Positions 27,715-36,796 of a stretch of DNA of 64,000 bases are shown in pieces. Numbering within the stretch: position 1 is the first letter of the stretch; each line of letters opens with the position of its first letter. The stretch lies in NCBI RefSeq assembly GCF_028330965.1, contig NZ_JAQMUB010000083.1, positions 85,553-149,552 of the forward strand, written 5' to 3'. Under the pieces are notes generated by a model that made no database searches, had not been told where the DNA came from, and saw only the letters and a list, made by a program, of their open reading frames with translations. The position numbers and the translations under genes were made by a program. The DNA is from Oscillatoria sp. CS-180. Its GTDB lineage: Bacteria > Cyanobacteriota > Cyanobacteriia > Phormidesmidales > Phormidesmidaceae.

Positions 27715-28629
27715 TTACCTATCCGAAAGACGTATTTTGGCCGCTTTCTTAGTGTTTTTAGAATGATGCTGAGGGAATTTTCGATAGAACGCGGATATCA
27801 CCATGTAGGTAGCGTAGGCGATAAATCCAAGGGCGATCGCACTGAGCCAGAGTGCTCCAAATCTTTGTTCGCCTAATTGAGCAAGGGTTTCTCCCAAGCC
27901 TCCAGCAAGATTATTCTCGATATGAAAGGCCGCTAGAACCAGGTAAGAGCCAACCAGAATAAACCCTACACCTCGGGCCGTGAACCCTATTTTGCCAAGC
28001 AGCACTGTCCATTGTTTAACCGTACGATGGAATTCTGTTTGAAAGCGGCTGATAAAACTGCCTGAAAATGCGCCATAAATATAGGCGCAGCCAATGCCAA
28101 TAACGAATAAACCCGCTATCAAAACTACCCACGGACCAATGGGCCAGTCAAACAGCACTGCGGTCGCGTCCTCTACCGTGTCATCAAAATCGATAGCTAA
28201 TCCAATGGCAACTTGACCTGCGGTATAAGCCACACCTAGATACGTTAAACCACTGCACAAATATCCCAACCGCTGCACAAGACTGTGAAGACTAAGGCTG
28301 TCGTCATGACTAGGATCTAACACAGCTTGAACGATTCTCCATAGGACATACCCTAATAGTCCAAAGGCTAGAAACGTAAGGATAAAACTGCCTGCAAAAC
28401 GGTCATCTAAAATGTCCATGACTGCCTTACTGCCGCCTATTTCACGGGCAGCATTCCCTAAGCTGCGAAGAGTTAGCAAGCCGATGAGGCCATAGAGTGC
28501 TCCTTTAGCGGCATGGCCTATCCGCATCCAAAGTCGCCCAAATCGACTCCGTAGCGCTAAGTGAAGCCCATTCCGAAAAAGGATTAACACCTGCTGGATT
28601 CGACGAAGTGGCCATTTGCTGCGACGCAT
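27715..28629 (-). CDS. DUF1206 integral membrane protein
   Basis: A 304-residue protein with six hydrophobic segments arranged as three pairs. Each pair begins with a motif of the A-(R/A)-x-G-(x)3-(K/R)-G type: RIGHAAKGALYGLIGLL, RLGYLCSGLTYLGVAY and KIGFTARGVGFILVGSY. This three-fold repeat is characteristic of DUF1206. The N-terminus is basic (RRSKWPLRRIQQV). Role unknown. The gene stands alone; a dispersed repeat lies upstream. Confidence 0.85.
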   Translation of the reverse strand: MRRSKWPLRRIQQVLILFRNGLHLALRSRFGRLWMRIGHAAKGALYGLIGLLTLRSLGNAAREIGGSKAVMDILDDRFAGSFILTFLAFGLLGYVLWRIVQAVLDPSHDDSLSLHSLVQRLGYLCSGLTYLGVAYTAGQVAIGLAIDFDDTVEDATAVLFDWPIGPWVVLIAGLFVIGIGCAYIYGAFSGSFISRFQTEFHRTVKQWTVLLGKIGFTARGVGFILVGSYLVLAAFHIENNLAGGLGETLAQLGEQRFGALWLSAIALGFIAYATYMVISAFYRKFPQHHSKNTKKAAKIRLSDR

Positions 28630-29054
28630 AAAATTAGGTCAGCTTAGGGTTAGTCAGCATTTCAATAACTGACCTTTTTGAAATGACTACTCGCACCACT
28701 GGACAGACCACTGCTGTCTGTTCAAGAAAAGTAAGGATGCGATCGCCACAAACGTAATGGCAGTCGTTATCGTCTCAATATTCTACGACCCCGGTAAAAA
28801 AGACATCTGCCCTAATGGGTAGCGACTGGGTGATATTATCGCTTTGGCCATCTAGGCTTGTGCACGCAACAGCGTTTAGGTGTTCAGCTCATAGCCCAAT
28901 GGCTCACCGTCTTGTCCTAACAGAGCTGGCAACGGCTATAAAAAACAGTGGCTTTGCACAGAATAAATATTCTTGGAGAGACTAGCAGTGACCGAGAGAC
29001 ACTTGCGATTGTATCCCTCGGATCAAAAAGTCAACTTGGCTTAGACGCTCAACT
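28630..29054. other. Intergenic region containing repeat copy 2
   Basis: A 425-base spacer between two minus-strand genes. Apart from the 104-bp repeat at 28837-28940 no gene or RNA was seen. Confidence 0.5.
28837..28940 (-). repeat. Dispersed MITE-like repeat, copy 2
   Basis: A 104-bp copy, the same length as copy 1. Ends: TATCGCTTTGGCCA on one side and, read inward from the other, TATAGCCGTTGCCA. It shares the internal block AGGACAAGACGGTGAGC with copy 1 (one or two changes). Confidence 0.8.
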
Positions 29055-29543
29055 CTAGTCAAGATAAACAGAGCCAGATTCGCTGACGACGATACTTCCC
29101 ATTTGAGTCAAAATTGAGTCAGCAGGCAAGAACTCAACAGTCACCATATCTTGATTAGATTGAGCAGAAACGACAGCTGCTCGTGTCAAGCCACCATCTA
29201 GTTGTCTGAAGCCAACTTGAGCGGGTAAATCCAGTCCCATCAGGCTAAATTCTTCTTCAGGTTGAAGCGCTACATATCGGCCTGTGTTTGGGATCATGAA
29301 CGACACAACTGAGGGTGTTCCATTCACCAAGGTCATATCGACTGCTCCCCTAATCGGGCTGACAAACGCATCAGGCGTTTTACGAACTTCAACCGCTGGA
29401 AACTGTGCCAATATCTCAGGTGACGCCTCTTGCCTCGAATTAACAATGTCCTGAGCTTTTACAGGCACATTGACTGCAAGAGAGGCTGTAGTCGCAAGTG
29501 CGCTAGTCAACACAGTCAACATCGCTTTCTGACTGATTATCAT
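29055..29543 (-). CDS. Secreted protein of unknown function
   Basis: A 162-residue precursor with a signal peptide (hydrophobic core TVLTSALATTASLAV, cleavage probably after VKA, residue 30). The mature part looks beta-rich (SFMIPNTGRYVALQPEEEFSL). GGAGGA upstream of the ATG at 29543 gives a good ribosome site. I recognise no domain. No operon partner. Confidence 0.72.
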   Translation of the reverse strand: MIISQKAMLTVLTSALATTASLAVNVPVKAQDIVNSRQEASPEILAQFPAVEVRKTPDAFVSPIRGAVDMTLVNGTPSVVSFMIPNTGRYVALQPEEEFSLMGLDLPAQVGFRQLDGGLTRAAVVSAQSNQDMVTVEFLPADSILTQMGSIVVSESGSVYLD

Positions 29544-29937
29544 AAGTCTTCCTCCGTGTTTCTAAGTTAAAAACAGAAGGCTATAAAGTCTTTATTGTTT
29601 AATCTACTAACTTAAGGCCAGTGGCTTACGCTTATGACCTATTGACTGCTTAAAACTAAGCCCTCAACCGCTATCAGGACTTACACAAGTGAGCTTTAAA
29701 CTTGAGGACCGACGCAAGACAAGCGTTATTCACTTCACTACTTCACTGACACACGTTCTGCATGAGTCCTAACTACTCAAGACTTCTATAACCTTCTGAT
29801 TACAGATTTGCGTGAATTTCCTGAGATATCATCTTTCAAACATCAGACATGACGACCCTTCAGAAGGGGGAAAAGGTGATGGTAGTGAGGTATAACCATT
29901 GCGAATTTCGTTAGGCCAAGATGGCTCACCATCTGGT
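29544..29937. other. Intergenic region with possible second repeat type
   Basis: A 394-base spacer between two minus-strand genes. It contains a possible degenerate inverted-repeat element at 29676-29770 and no supported gene. Confidence 0.4.
29676..29770. repeat. Possible degenerate MITE with AGGACT ends
   Basis: AGGACTTACACA at the left end faces AGGACTCATGCA read inward from the right end (about 8 of 12 identical), 95 bp apart. Ends of the form AGGACTTACGCA are common on cyanobacterial insertion sequences and their short derivatives. The single copy and imperfect ends keep this tentative. Confidence 0.35.
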
Positions 29938-31974
29938 TTAACTTTTGATATCTGCAATGGCACTTCGAGCCATTGAGGCGATCGCCTGGTCGGTCGCTTT
30001 CGGTAACTGGTAATATTTGCCTCCAGCATTTTTAGCCAGCTCCTTACCAAATCCTGTCGAAACGAACTTGCGCTCGGTATCAATCACTAGCAGCTGAAAT
30101 CCGGTGGCCCGAATGCGACCAGCAATCTCCAAGAGTTCCTGCTTGATATCAGGTTTCTCTTCGGCGTCGATTGTCTCACCTAACGATCGAGCTAAGGGAA
30201 TATTGCCTCGTCCATCAGTGATAGCAACAATCACGACGTTGCCAATATCGCCCGACTGTTGAGCATTGGCACCAATGCGAACCGCTTGAGTAAGACCGTG
30301 AGCGAGCGGTGATCCCCCGCCGCAGGGCATGCGCTCTAATCGCCGACGGGCCATCGCGATCGAGCGAGTCGGAGGAAGCAGCACTTCAGCTTGCTCACCT
30401 CGAAAGGGGATGAGGGCTACTTCGTCACGATTCTGGTAGGCATCGGTTAACAGCTGCATGACCGCACCCTTGGCAGATTGCATCCGATTCAGAGCCATGG
30501 ATCCCGATGCATCGACCACGAAAACAATGAGCGATCCGGCACGGCGGGCTAATTTCTTGGCGCGGATGTCGCTTTGCTCAACAACAACTTTGCGATGAGG
30601 TTCCTTGGCTCTCCGGGCTTTTTGATAAGGAGCGGCTGCTCGCAGTGTGGCATCTACTGCAATTCGGCGCACAGGGCCTTTCGGCAACATGGGTTTGATG
30701 TATCGGCCTCTATCCTCCGAGATCACCAAACTCTGACTCCCCGATTTACCCTGCTGAGTCATGCTTTGGGCGAATAACAGCAGCGATGGATCTAGCACAA
30801 TACCTTCGGGGTCAAAAACGAATTCCTCGGGCAGACTTGGTGGGGGTTCGTCAGTCTGCTCATCGTCGTTATCGTCGTCGTTATCATCCTGATCCGTGTC
30901 ATCTTCGCCTTCATCTGACTGATCTTCCTCATTGTTTTGAGGGGGTGGCGGTGGTGGTGGCTGTTCGTCTTCAGGAGGAGGCATCTGAACGGCTCGGGGT
31001 AGAATCACAAGCTCGACAGCAATTCGCAGATCTTCGGCGGTAACGGTAGCTCGTCCCTCTAAAGCGGCATGCGCCTTGGCGACTCGGACTGCAAATAATT
31101 CGGCTCGATGCCCTTGTACGCCTCCTCTTAAAGCTTCGGTGACTAAATACGCGATCTGTTCGCGTGTGATATTCACTTCTTTCAGCCACTCACGGGCCAG
31201 AATAATCTGAGTCTTGAGGGCATCAATTTCTTCGGCGTAGTCTGCAATGAAGGTCTCGGGATCGCTTGCAAAACTTGCAGTTTGGTCAACGACTGCAACT
31301 CTGTTTTCCAAGGTGAGGGGTTGATCGGCAGAAAGCGCGATCGCAATTCGATCAAGTAAGTGATCCCGTAGAGGGCCTTCTTCTGGGTTATAAGTGGCAA
31401 TTAATAAGGGAGCGCATGGATGTTGAAAGCTAATGCCTTCCCGCTCAATCTGGTTCTGCTGCTCTGTCAAAGCCGACAATAAAAGGTTTCCGGTTTGATC
31501 ATCTAATAGATTAATTTCGTCAATATATAAAACGCCTCGGTTGGCGTTTGCGAGCAAGCCTGGTTGAAAAACGGTTTCCCCGGCCTGAATGGATTTTGCA
31601 ACGTCCACCGACCCTAGTAAACGGTCCTCAGTTACACCTAGCGGAATCTGCACAAACGGCGCGGGAATCACTTGTGTAGGGAGTGATGTTGCTTCCAATC
31701 CCCCTAAGCGTTCGAGTGTTGCATCGTCCCAAGAACAAGGATTGTCCGGATCAGCATTGCAGCAAGATCCTTCAATCACTTCAATGGGAGGCAAGAGTTG
31801 ATGGATGGCGCGTGCCATAACAGACTTAGCCGTGCCGCGTCGTCCTGCAATCACGACACCGCCTAATCCGGGGTCCACCGCTGCAAGCAGAAGCGCCAGT
31901 TTAATGGCCTCTTGATCGACTACAGCAGTTAATGGATATACGGTTGGTATGTCTAGGCGGTCTACCGTCAGCAT
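29938..31974 (-). CDS. chlD: Magnesium chelatase subunit D
   Basis: Works with ChlI and ChlH to insert Mg into protoporphyrin IX, the first committed step of chlorophyll synthesis. The 678-residue protein has an AAA+ domain (about 10-330) with the P-loop GRRGTAKS (44-51) and [11 protein letters not shown] proline run and a strongly acidic linker (332-380) follow. The C-terminal von Willebrand A domain (480-678) has the MIDAS motif DASGS at 487-491. All three parts are typical of ChlD and length is normal. ChlI and ChlH are not in the window. Start ATG at 31974. Confidence 0.97.
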   Translation of the reverse strand: MLTVDRLDIPTVYPLTAVVDQEAIKLALLLAAVDPGLGGVVIAGRRGTAKSVMARAIHQLLPPIEVIEGSCCNADPDNPCSWDDATLERLGGLEATSLPTQVIPAPFVQIPLGVTEDRLLGSVDVAKSIQAGETVFQPGLLANANRGVLYIDEINLLDDQTGNLLLSALTEQQNQIEREGISFQHPCAPLLIATYNPEEGPLRDHLLDRIAIALSADQPLTLENRVAVVDQTASFASDPETFIADYAEEIDALKTQIILAREWLKEVNITREQIAYLVTEALRGGVQGHRAELFAVRVAKAHAALEGRATVTAEDLRIAVELVILPRAVQMPPPEDEQPPPPPPPQNNEEDQSDEGEDDTDQDDNDDDNDDEQTDEPPPSLPEEFVFDPEGIVLDPSLLLFAQSMTQQGKSGSQSLVISEDRGRYIKPMLPKGPVRRIAVDATLRAAAPYQKARRAKEPHRKVVVEQSDIRAKKLARRAGSLIVFVVDASGSMALNRMQSAKGAVMQLLTDAYQNRDEVALIPFRGEQAEVLLPPTRSIAMARRRLERMPCGGGSPLAHGLTQAVRIGANAQQSGDIGNVVIVAITDGRGNIPLARSLGETIDAEEKPDIKQELLEIAGRIRATGFQLLVIDTERKFVSTGFGKELAKNAGGKYYQLPKATDQAIASMARSAIADIKS

Positions 31975-32368
31975 CTACCCTTCCTTTTGGCACGATTGCG
32001 ATTCGCTGAACTATCTTCGTCTGTGTACTGATCAGAACCCAGGCAAAGAAGCGATCGCGCTCTTGAGTTATTCCCCAGTCTGGTTTTCCCGACTATGGCG
32101 CTTTTCAGATTAGCAGGAATGTAGGGCCTATAGGCACGCTCAAGGAGGTTATTTAAGACTAGCTACACCATCATTCTTTTAAGTCACCTGAATAATTAGC
32201 TAAGTCGCCTGGGGTAAGTAAACCGAGGTGGAAATGAACAGAACCCTTGTTCTGAGTTATGCTTACCTCGAATCAATCATCTGTACCTACTTAGACTCAA
32301 TGGTCGTTGGAGCAGGCCATCTATTGTTTCAATGGGTGACCATCTTAGAAAATGTCAACCAGCAAGAA
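31975..32368. other. Intergenic region upstream of chlD
   Basis: A 394-base spacer holding the chlD promoter and the 3' end of the ComFB transcript. No supported gene was seen. Confidence 0.4.
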
Positions 32369-32983
32369 TTAGAGGCGATACATCACGTTATCCCAACCAT
32401 AAGCCTGCTGTGTTTTGCCGCTGGTTTTTGTGACGCTTTCTTGAGACGAGCTGTTGGGAGAAGGCCTGGGACGGCGACGGTGAGTCCACGCAACCTGCCC
32501 GCCTGGATTTTGCGGCTGCCAAGCCTGAAGAGTTTGAGCGTTTGTTTGTTGCATAACCGATGGCTGACTCTGCAACTCGGTTAATTTTGCAAGGGCGGCA
32601 TCCCAATCTAAGTCAGGCGTGTTGAACAAATCGCGCAGCGCTTGCAAAACGGCCTCGCTGCGTCGTTCATGGGCCGTCTCAATGGGCTGTGAAATCCGTA
32701 TTGGGTCGATTTGAACGGCCATGATTGCTTGCCGCACAACCTCTTTAATTTTGCGATGAAGGTCCTGCTTAGCGAGTCTTTGCTGATACTGCCACCCTTT
32801 CTTGCTAGAGGCATATAGAGCTGGAAGGCGGTTGAGCGCATAAGTTACGACTTCCTCTGCCTTCAGATACCGACGAACTCGTGTGGGTATGGCTCTAAAT
32901 TGCTGAGTTACCTCATGAGTGACAAGGCTCTCCATAACATTGACGTAACTGCATTCGCCATGGGGTAGATTCGCTTCGTTCAT
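32369..32983 (-). CDS. ComFB-family protein with low-complexity C-terminus
   Basis: A 204-residue protein. The ComFB domain (about 14-100) shows NVMESLVTHEVTQQF, EEVVTYALNRLPALYASSKKG and an extended last helix (LHRKIKEVVRQAIMAVQ). The segment ALNRLPPLY is the hallmark of the family. Cyanobacterial ComFB-domain proteins have been reported as cyclic nucleotide (c-di-GMP or cAMP) receptors influencing cell size or motility; whether this copy binds is not shown here. The C-terminal half is Gln- and Ser-rich and probably disordered. ATG at 32983. Confidence 0.82.
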   Translation of the reverse strand: MNEANLPHGECSYVNVMESLVTHEVTQQFRAIPTRVRRYLKAEEVVTYALNRLPALYASSKKGWQYQQRLAKQDLHRKIKEVVRQAIMAVQIDPIRISQPIETAHERRSEAVLQALRDLFNTPDLDWDAALAKLTELQSQPSVMQQTNAQTLQAWQPQNPGGQVAWTHRRRPRPSPNSSSQESVTKTSGKTQQAYGWDNVMYRL

Positions 32984-33971
32984 GCCTGACTCGCGTAGTT
33001 AGGTTGTCTTGATATGAGAAATAGTCCTTTACAAGTCCTAGAAACAGAACCATACAAACGGACTAACCAATCGTTCAGAACCAGTGAGATTGTTTTGTGA
33101 AGATATTTATAAACATACATTACACCAGACTGAATATCAGGGAAAAGGCCGATGCGTTCATAGATTCTTGATAAATGAGGCCAGATTTTTGAAGGAGTTT
33201 CTGAGAGCGCAGATGAACCATCGGTATTTGTTGGCAAAAAGTATGAATTACAATAGCTTCCTGACTCAGGCTTTTCCCTCAACACATTAGCCTTTTCCCT
33301 GATTTTTGCAGATGTGACTATTCCACGCTTTCCTGAACTGCTCTGGCAAGCACAACGGCTGTGATCTTGATGCTTGCTGCATGCCAGCTTTTGCCAGAAC
33401 AGAGAAGCTTCAATGTCTCGGCAAATAGCAAAGGGTTAGATTACTCATCTAGATCAATCTTGATTCACGATGAATTTCAAATGCTTACATCTGACTACGC
33501 CCTTGAACTATGCCCTTGGACTTAATTATTTTTTTCACTAAAAGTCTGATTTTGAAAAGTAAATTTGAACCTATATTTTGCTTTTTTAGAAAATCAAAAC
33601 AAATTAATTATTAGTTGAATTACTGTCTCTCAATTTCGCTTGAATGATTTCAGCGAGCAGCTTCTTGTTTATGGATTTTAATTGTCGGATGACTGCAAAG
33701 TCACTAGAGGTAGCGTCTGTTTCTAGATATGCAAACGTTGGTTGTAGCTGCACCGAATAAATTTGTGTGGACTGGCAATGAAGAAAACAACAGTCTGAAG
33801 TGATGTTCTCTTCAATCCTTCTCTTGCCCTTCAATCTGACAGGTTCAAAAAGTTCCTGAGTTTGATCAGAACTTTCCTGAAGATTTCCCTATCGACTCAC
33901 CTTAGTTGATCAGACATGCTTAAAGCGTAATCAGAGTTTTCTGGTGCGACGTAGTTAACCCCCCTAAAGCA
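32984..33971. other. Long gene-poor, AT-rich region
   Basis: Almost 1 kb with no convincing long gene. Base composition drops sharply at about 33480-33620. One small open frame (33604-33834) is listed separately with low confidence. No tRNA, array or mobile element was recognised. Confidence 0.5.
33604..33834 (-). CDS. Possible small protein, 76 aa
   Basis: An open frame in an AT-rich gap. The C-terminal half (SDFAVIRQLKSINKKLLAEIIQAKLRDS) could form an amphipathic helix. The N-terminus has three Cys close together (CCFLHC). No family is recognised and no good ribosome site precedes the ATG. It may be spurious. Confidence 0.28.
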   Translation of the reverse strand: MKGKRRIEENITSDCCFLHCQSTQIYSVQLQPTFAYLETDATSSDFAVIRQLKSINKKLLAEIIQAKLRDSNSTNN

Positions 33972-34187
33972 ATGTCATCACCTATCCTGAATCTTTCCCC
34001 TTCAATTGAATGTCCAAAGTGCGGTAAGCACACCGTTGTAAGCGACCAAGTTGGCGTGTATCGATGCCTAAGCTGTGACTTCGAACGAAATTTGAGTCCT
34101 GGATCTCTGCGCAAAAACAAAGGCGGCATCGGTGAGCTGGTGTCTGCGATCGCTGGTTTTCTAATAGCGGCAGTTCTGATTTTGTAG
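33972..34187 (+). CDS. Small zinc-ribbon membrane protein
   Basis: A 71-residue protein with a rubredoxin-like zinc ribbon, CPKC (residues 14-17) and CLSC (32-35), followed by one C-terminal hydrophobic segment (about 53-70, LVSAIAGFLIAAVLIL). It should be a tail-anchored cytoplasmic zinc ribbon. The clean motif spacing argues that it is a real gene. Function unknown. Confidence 0.65.
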   Translation: MSSPILNLSPSIECPKCGKHTVVSDQVGVYRCLSCDFERNLSPGSLRKNKGGIGELVSAIAGFLIAAVLIL

Positions 34188-34620
34188 GCAAGTTCTTCTT
34201 CAAAGCGAGCCTAAACAGGCCATGATAACTACTGTTTCTGCCTTGTCTGCAAACTGCTTAATGCTCATTGCTTAGAGCGTTTGCAGACACCCACTTGAGT
34301 GTCAGCTTCGGATATCTAGGGCTGCTTGTCACCTATTTTCGATTGTTCAATTGAGAATAGGTCAATTGCATTCCGGGCTTCTTAAGTTTCTCGAATCTAT
34401 ATTGAGAACTGTTTTAAAGAGGCAATAGAACTGCTCAAATCCTTCTTTGTCTATCGCTTTCTCTGTCAAAGTTTCAGCCTGCTAGCTGTTTCTGAAATTA
34501 CAGACTTTGATCGATTAGACCAGATGTCTTTGTCGTGATTCTTGGGTGAATTCGCTAAGATTAGCTGTCACGAATCCCTCTGTTCATGACACTAACTTAT
34601 AGAAGGGAGGTGATTTATTA
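34188..34620. other. Intergenic region upstream of leader frame
   Basis: A 433-base spacer leading to the short frame at 34621 and the NfeD-like gene. It is AT-rich and probably contains their promoter. No named RNA was recognised. Confidence 0.4.
34607..34616 (+). promoter_or_regulatory. Very strong ribosome binding site
   Basis: GGGAGGTGAT is close to a full complement of the 16S rRNA 3' end and lies at a working distance before the ATG at 34621. Few genes in this window have a site this strong, yet this frame codes only 13 residues. Confidence 0.6.
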
Positions 34621-34662
34621 ATGACTCCTTCCTTTGACTCAGAACTGATAGCTCCAAGTTAA
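34621..34662 (+). CDS. Possible 13-residue leader peptide
   Basis: ATG to TAA in 14 codons (MTPSFDSELIAPS) directly after a near-perfect ribosome site. It ends 83 bases before the NfeD-like gene. A short translated leader could regulate the downstream gene by ribosome position; no run of a single amino acid that would suggest classical attenuation is present. It could also be the decayed start of a longer gene. Confidence 0.4.
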   Translation: MTPSFDSELIAPS

Positions 34663-34745
34663 TCTTCAGTGAGCTTTCAAGCAAAGACGGGTGCAGTTTG
34701 TGAACCTCTCTCAAGTACATCATTCGATGATCAGGAGAAAACACG

Positions 34746-35054
34746 ATGAATGTGTTTAAAGCCCTGTTAGATACTCCTAATGCTGATTTAGTTGGTTTTG
34801 AACCGTCAGTTGATGACAAGTTTCAAATATCAGAAGTTCAGCCGCTATGGACAGATATTGCAGAAATAGAAGCAGTCGTTACTCAAGCGATCGCTCCCGA
34901 TGGCATGGGTCGTGTCAAATTTCACGGGACTCGCTGGAGAGCCTTAACTGAACGCTCCTATACGCTGCCCGCAGGTACGTCAGTCCACGTGATTGGTCGC
35001 CACGGTAGCAATATTTTAGTGGTTGAACCCATGCAGTTTGAAATTGCCCAATAG
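34746..35054 (+). CDS. NfeD-like C-terminal (OB-fold) domain protein
   Basis: A 102-residue soluble protein. Residues 40-100 (AEIEAVVTQAIAPDGMGRVKFHGTRWRALTERSY, then LPAGTSVHVIGRHGSNILVVEP) match the C-terminal OB-fold of NfeD proteins, including the G-x-V-x-x-x-G-x-x-W core. The usual membrane part is missing, so this is a stand-alone domain with a short distinct N-terminus. AGGAGA lies seven bases before the ATG. NfeD domains usually work with stomatin-like SPFH proteins; none is adjacent. Confidence 0.78.
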   Translation: MNVFKALLDTPNADLVGFEPSVDDKFQISEVQPLWTDIAEIEAVVTQAIAPDGMGRVKFHGTRWRALTERSYTLPAGTSVHVIGRHGSNILVVEPMQFEIAQ

Positions 35055-35179
35055 CAGCATTCACAGGTCAAAGGTGATCATTCAGCTGCTGATGTTCAGA
35101 AAACTAGCAGGTGTTTGTAAACGCTTTGACTTGTGACTTGAACTCATTGAAATCATCCGCCTGAATTCAATTCCTCCAG

Positions 35180-35205
35180 ATCCCCATACATTTCTGCATG
35201 GGGAT
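35180..35205 (+). terminator. Possible terminator after NfeD-like gene
   Basis: An 8-bp perfect stem (ATCCCCAT and ATGGGGAT) around a 10-base loop. The tail is only TTCAGG, so the T tract is weak. Confidence 0.45.
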
Positions 35206-35262
35206 TTCAGGCGCTGATTGCCCTTTTTTCCCTTAATTGTTTATCCGTTCTCCCGTAGAAAT

Positions 35263-35493
35263 ATGAGACGTCCTCATCGTCATAACTTTTTATTCCGTAT
35301 CGCCTGCGAAGGTCTCAAGCTCCTAGCTATTTTAGTGATGTGCTTCATCTGTGCCTGCCTTTTTCTAGCGCCTTTTGGGGCATTGGTGCAGGTGGAAGCT
35401 GTCATTGATGTTGTCGTTCCGTTTTTCTTGCGGTTAGCGATTTGCCTCTTAGGGATGCTTGTGCTCGCTGGACTGTTTGAATCGCTTGAATAG
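35263..35493 (+). CDS. Small two-helix membrane protein
   Basis: 76 residues from the ATG at 35263; an upstream TTG at 35218 would add 15. A basic N-terminus (RRPHRHNF) precedes two hydrophobic segments (about 18-42 and 50-72). Positive-inside rules place both ends in the cytoplasm. No family recognised. Confidence 0.6.
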   Translation: MRRPHRHNFLFRIACEGLKLLAILVMCFICACLFLAPFGALVQVEAVIDVVVPFFLRLAICLLGMLVLAGLFESLE

Positions 35494-35538
35494 CTAATAC
35501 GATGGATTTCAGGCTAAGAAGCTTGCAGATCGCAATTC

Positions 35539-36507
35539 TTAGCGATCGCTAACGTTGCTCATAGTTAATGCTGACTCGCAGGAGTCAAGAATATCAAGTG
35601 CCTTGCGAATAAGCGCAGTGGTAGGACCGGGCTGTTCCAACTGAGGTGTCAGCCCAACGTTGTTGATCACCTCAAAGTGCTTGATTGCTTGCGAATTCAA
35701 TGCTGCAAGGCGTTCACCTAAAGCAACTTCAGTGAATTGAGCTGCCTGTCCCCAAAGCATGACTGTGGGAATCGTTAACTGCGGTATCCATTCAGCAAGA
35801 TCAAAACACAAGTCACCTCGGACAAAGGATAGGGCCGCATATTCAGCATTGGGTTGAGTGGCAGATTTAAGATAGGCGGCTACCATTTCGGGGGTGACAA
35901 GGTCGGCATTGGCAAATTGCCTTTCGGTTAGAAAGCGTTGTATCCCTGCTGCCGTCGCGATCGCCGTTTGATAAAGCACTTTGTCTAACCAAGGAATCTG
36001 TAGGACTTGTGGCAGGAGTCCCTGCCGAAAATCCTTGCCAAAATCTGAAAGTCCAGCGGGTGTTACTAGAATGAGTCTTTGAATCAGTTCGGGATGGTTA
36101 ACAGCGACTCGTACTGTGATAGCTGCCGTTAGAGCTGAAGCGACAATGACCGCCCCTTGAGGAGCTAAGGCTTGCAGAATTTTAATAATTGCATCTTCAT
36201 AGTCTTGAATTGTATAAGCCTGCTCCAGATGATCTGAGCGTCCCCAGCCGGGTAGATCTGGTGCCAAAACTCGGTAGTCCGTCGCAAAGGCTGGATAGAC
36301 CTGCGACCACTCATAGGACGATGATCCTCCACCAAAGCCATGCAGGAAGAGAAGAGTCTGATCCGGTTGGGTAGCGACAGGCCAAAATTCCGGTTGAGGG
36401 GCGGCATAGGCGATCGCGCCCAGATGTGTTGTGGTCGATCTTTGCTCGAATCCAGGGGCAATAAACATAGCAAACTGTGGTCGGTATGATGCGATTGAAT
36501 CGCTCAT
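35539..36507 (-). CDS. Alpha/beta hydrolase-fold protein with replaced nucleophile
   Basis: About 322 residues from the ATG at 36507; an ATG at 36468 is also possible, and the frame continues upstream to 36768 without a family-like sequence. The fold is clear: LLFLHGFGGGSSSYEWSQVYPAFA, YRVLAPDLPGWGRSDH, LILVTPAGLSDFG and VMLWGQAAQFTEVAL. At the nucleophile elbow, where relatives read ASSLT or GxSxG, this protein has ASALT, so the catalytic Ser is Ala (codon at 36133-36135). The acid site (normally GxxD) reads GQAAQ, also changed, and the final His position reads NNVGLTPQLEQP. It is probably not an active hydrolase. Confidence 0.8.
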   Translation of the reverse strand: MSDSIASYRPQFAMFIAPGFEQRSTTTHLGAIAYAAPQPEFWPVATQPDQTLLFLHGFGGGSSSYEWSQVYPAFATDYRVLAPDLPGWGRSDHLEQAYTIQDYEDAIIKILQALAPQGAVIVASALTAAITVRVAVNHPELIQRLILVTPAGLSDFGKDFRQGLLPQVLQIPWLDKVLYQTAIATAAGIQRFLTERQFANADLVTPEMVAAYLKSATQPNAEYAALSFVRGDLCFDLAEWIPQLTIPTVMLWGQAAQFTEVALGERLAALNSQAIKHFEVINNVGLTPQLEQPGPTTALIRKALDILDSCESALTMSNVSDR

Positions 36508-36796
36508 CAAGGACTGTATGTGAATTTTAAAGCGTTCATGAGCGATCAGTGGAATTTGGGTGTTTGAGTTGTCCTCGTTGATAAAGTTTCCTGATTCAAT
36601 GAAAGTCAGTCGGTAAACTACAGAGCCTATGATACAAAATCTAGATAGGGTGAGTTTCGAGTAGTCACAGTCTATCTTCAGAGCAGGTTGCTTTGTAAAA
36701 ATGAATACCGATCGCGAACGCCTGCGAAACGTTTTTTGAAGAGGCGTTTCTGGGCTTTTTGTTGACAACCCTGCTTACTGGTGTGTAATCAATCTG

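Noticed and set aside
32228..32584. 118-residue plus-strand open frame
   Set aside because: More than half overlaps the ComFB-family gene in antisense and it has no coding features of its own.
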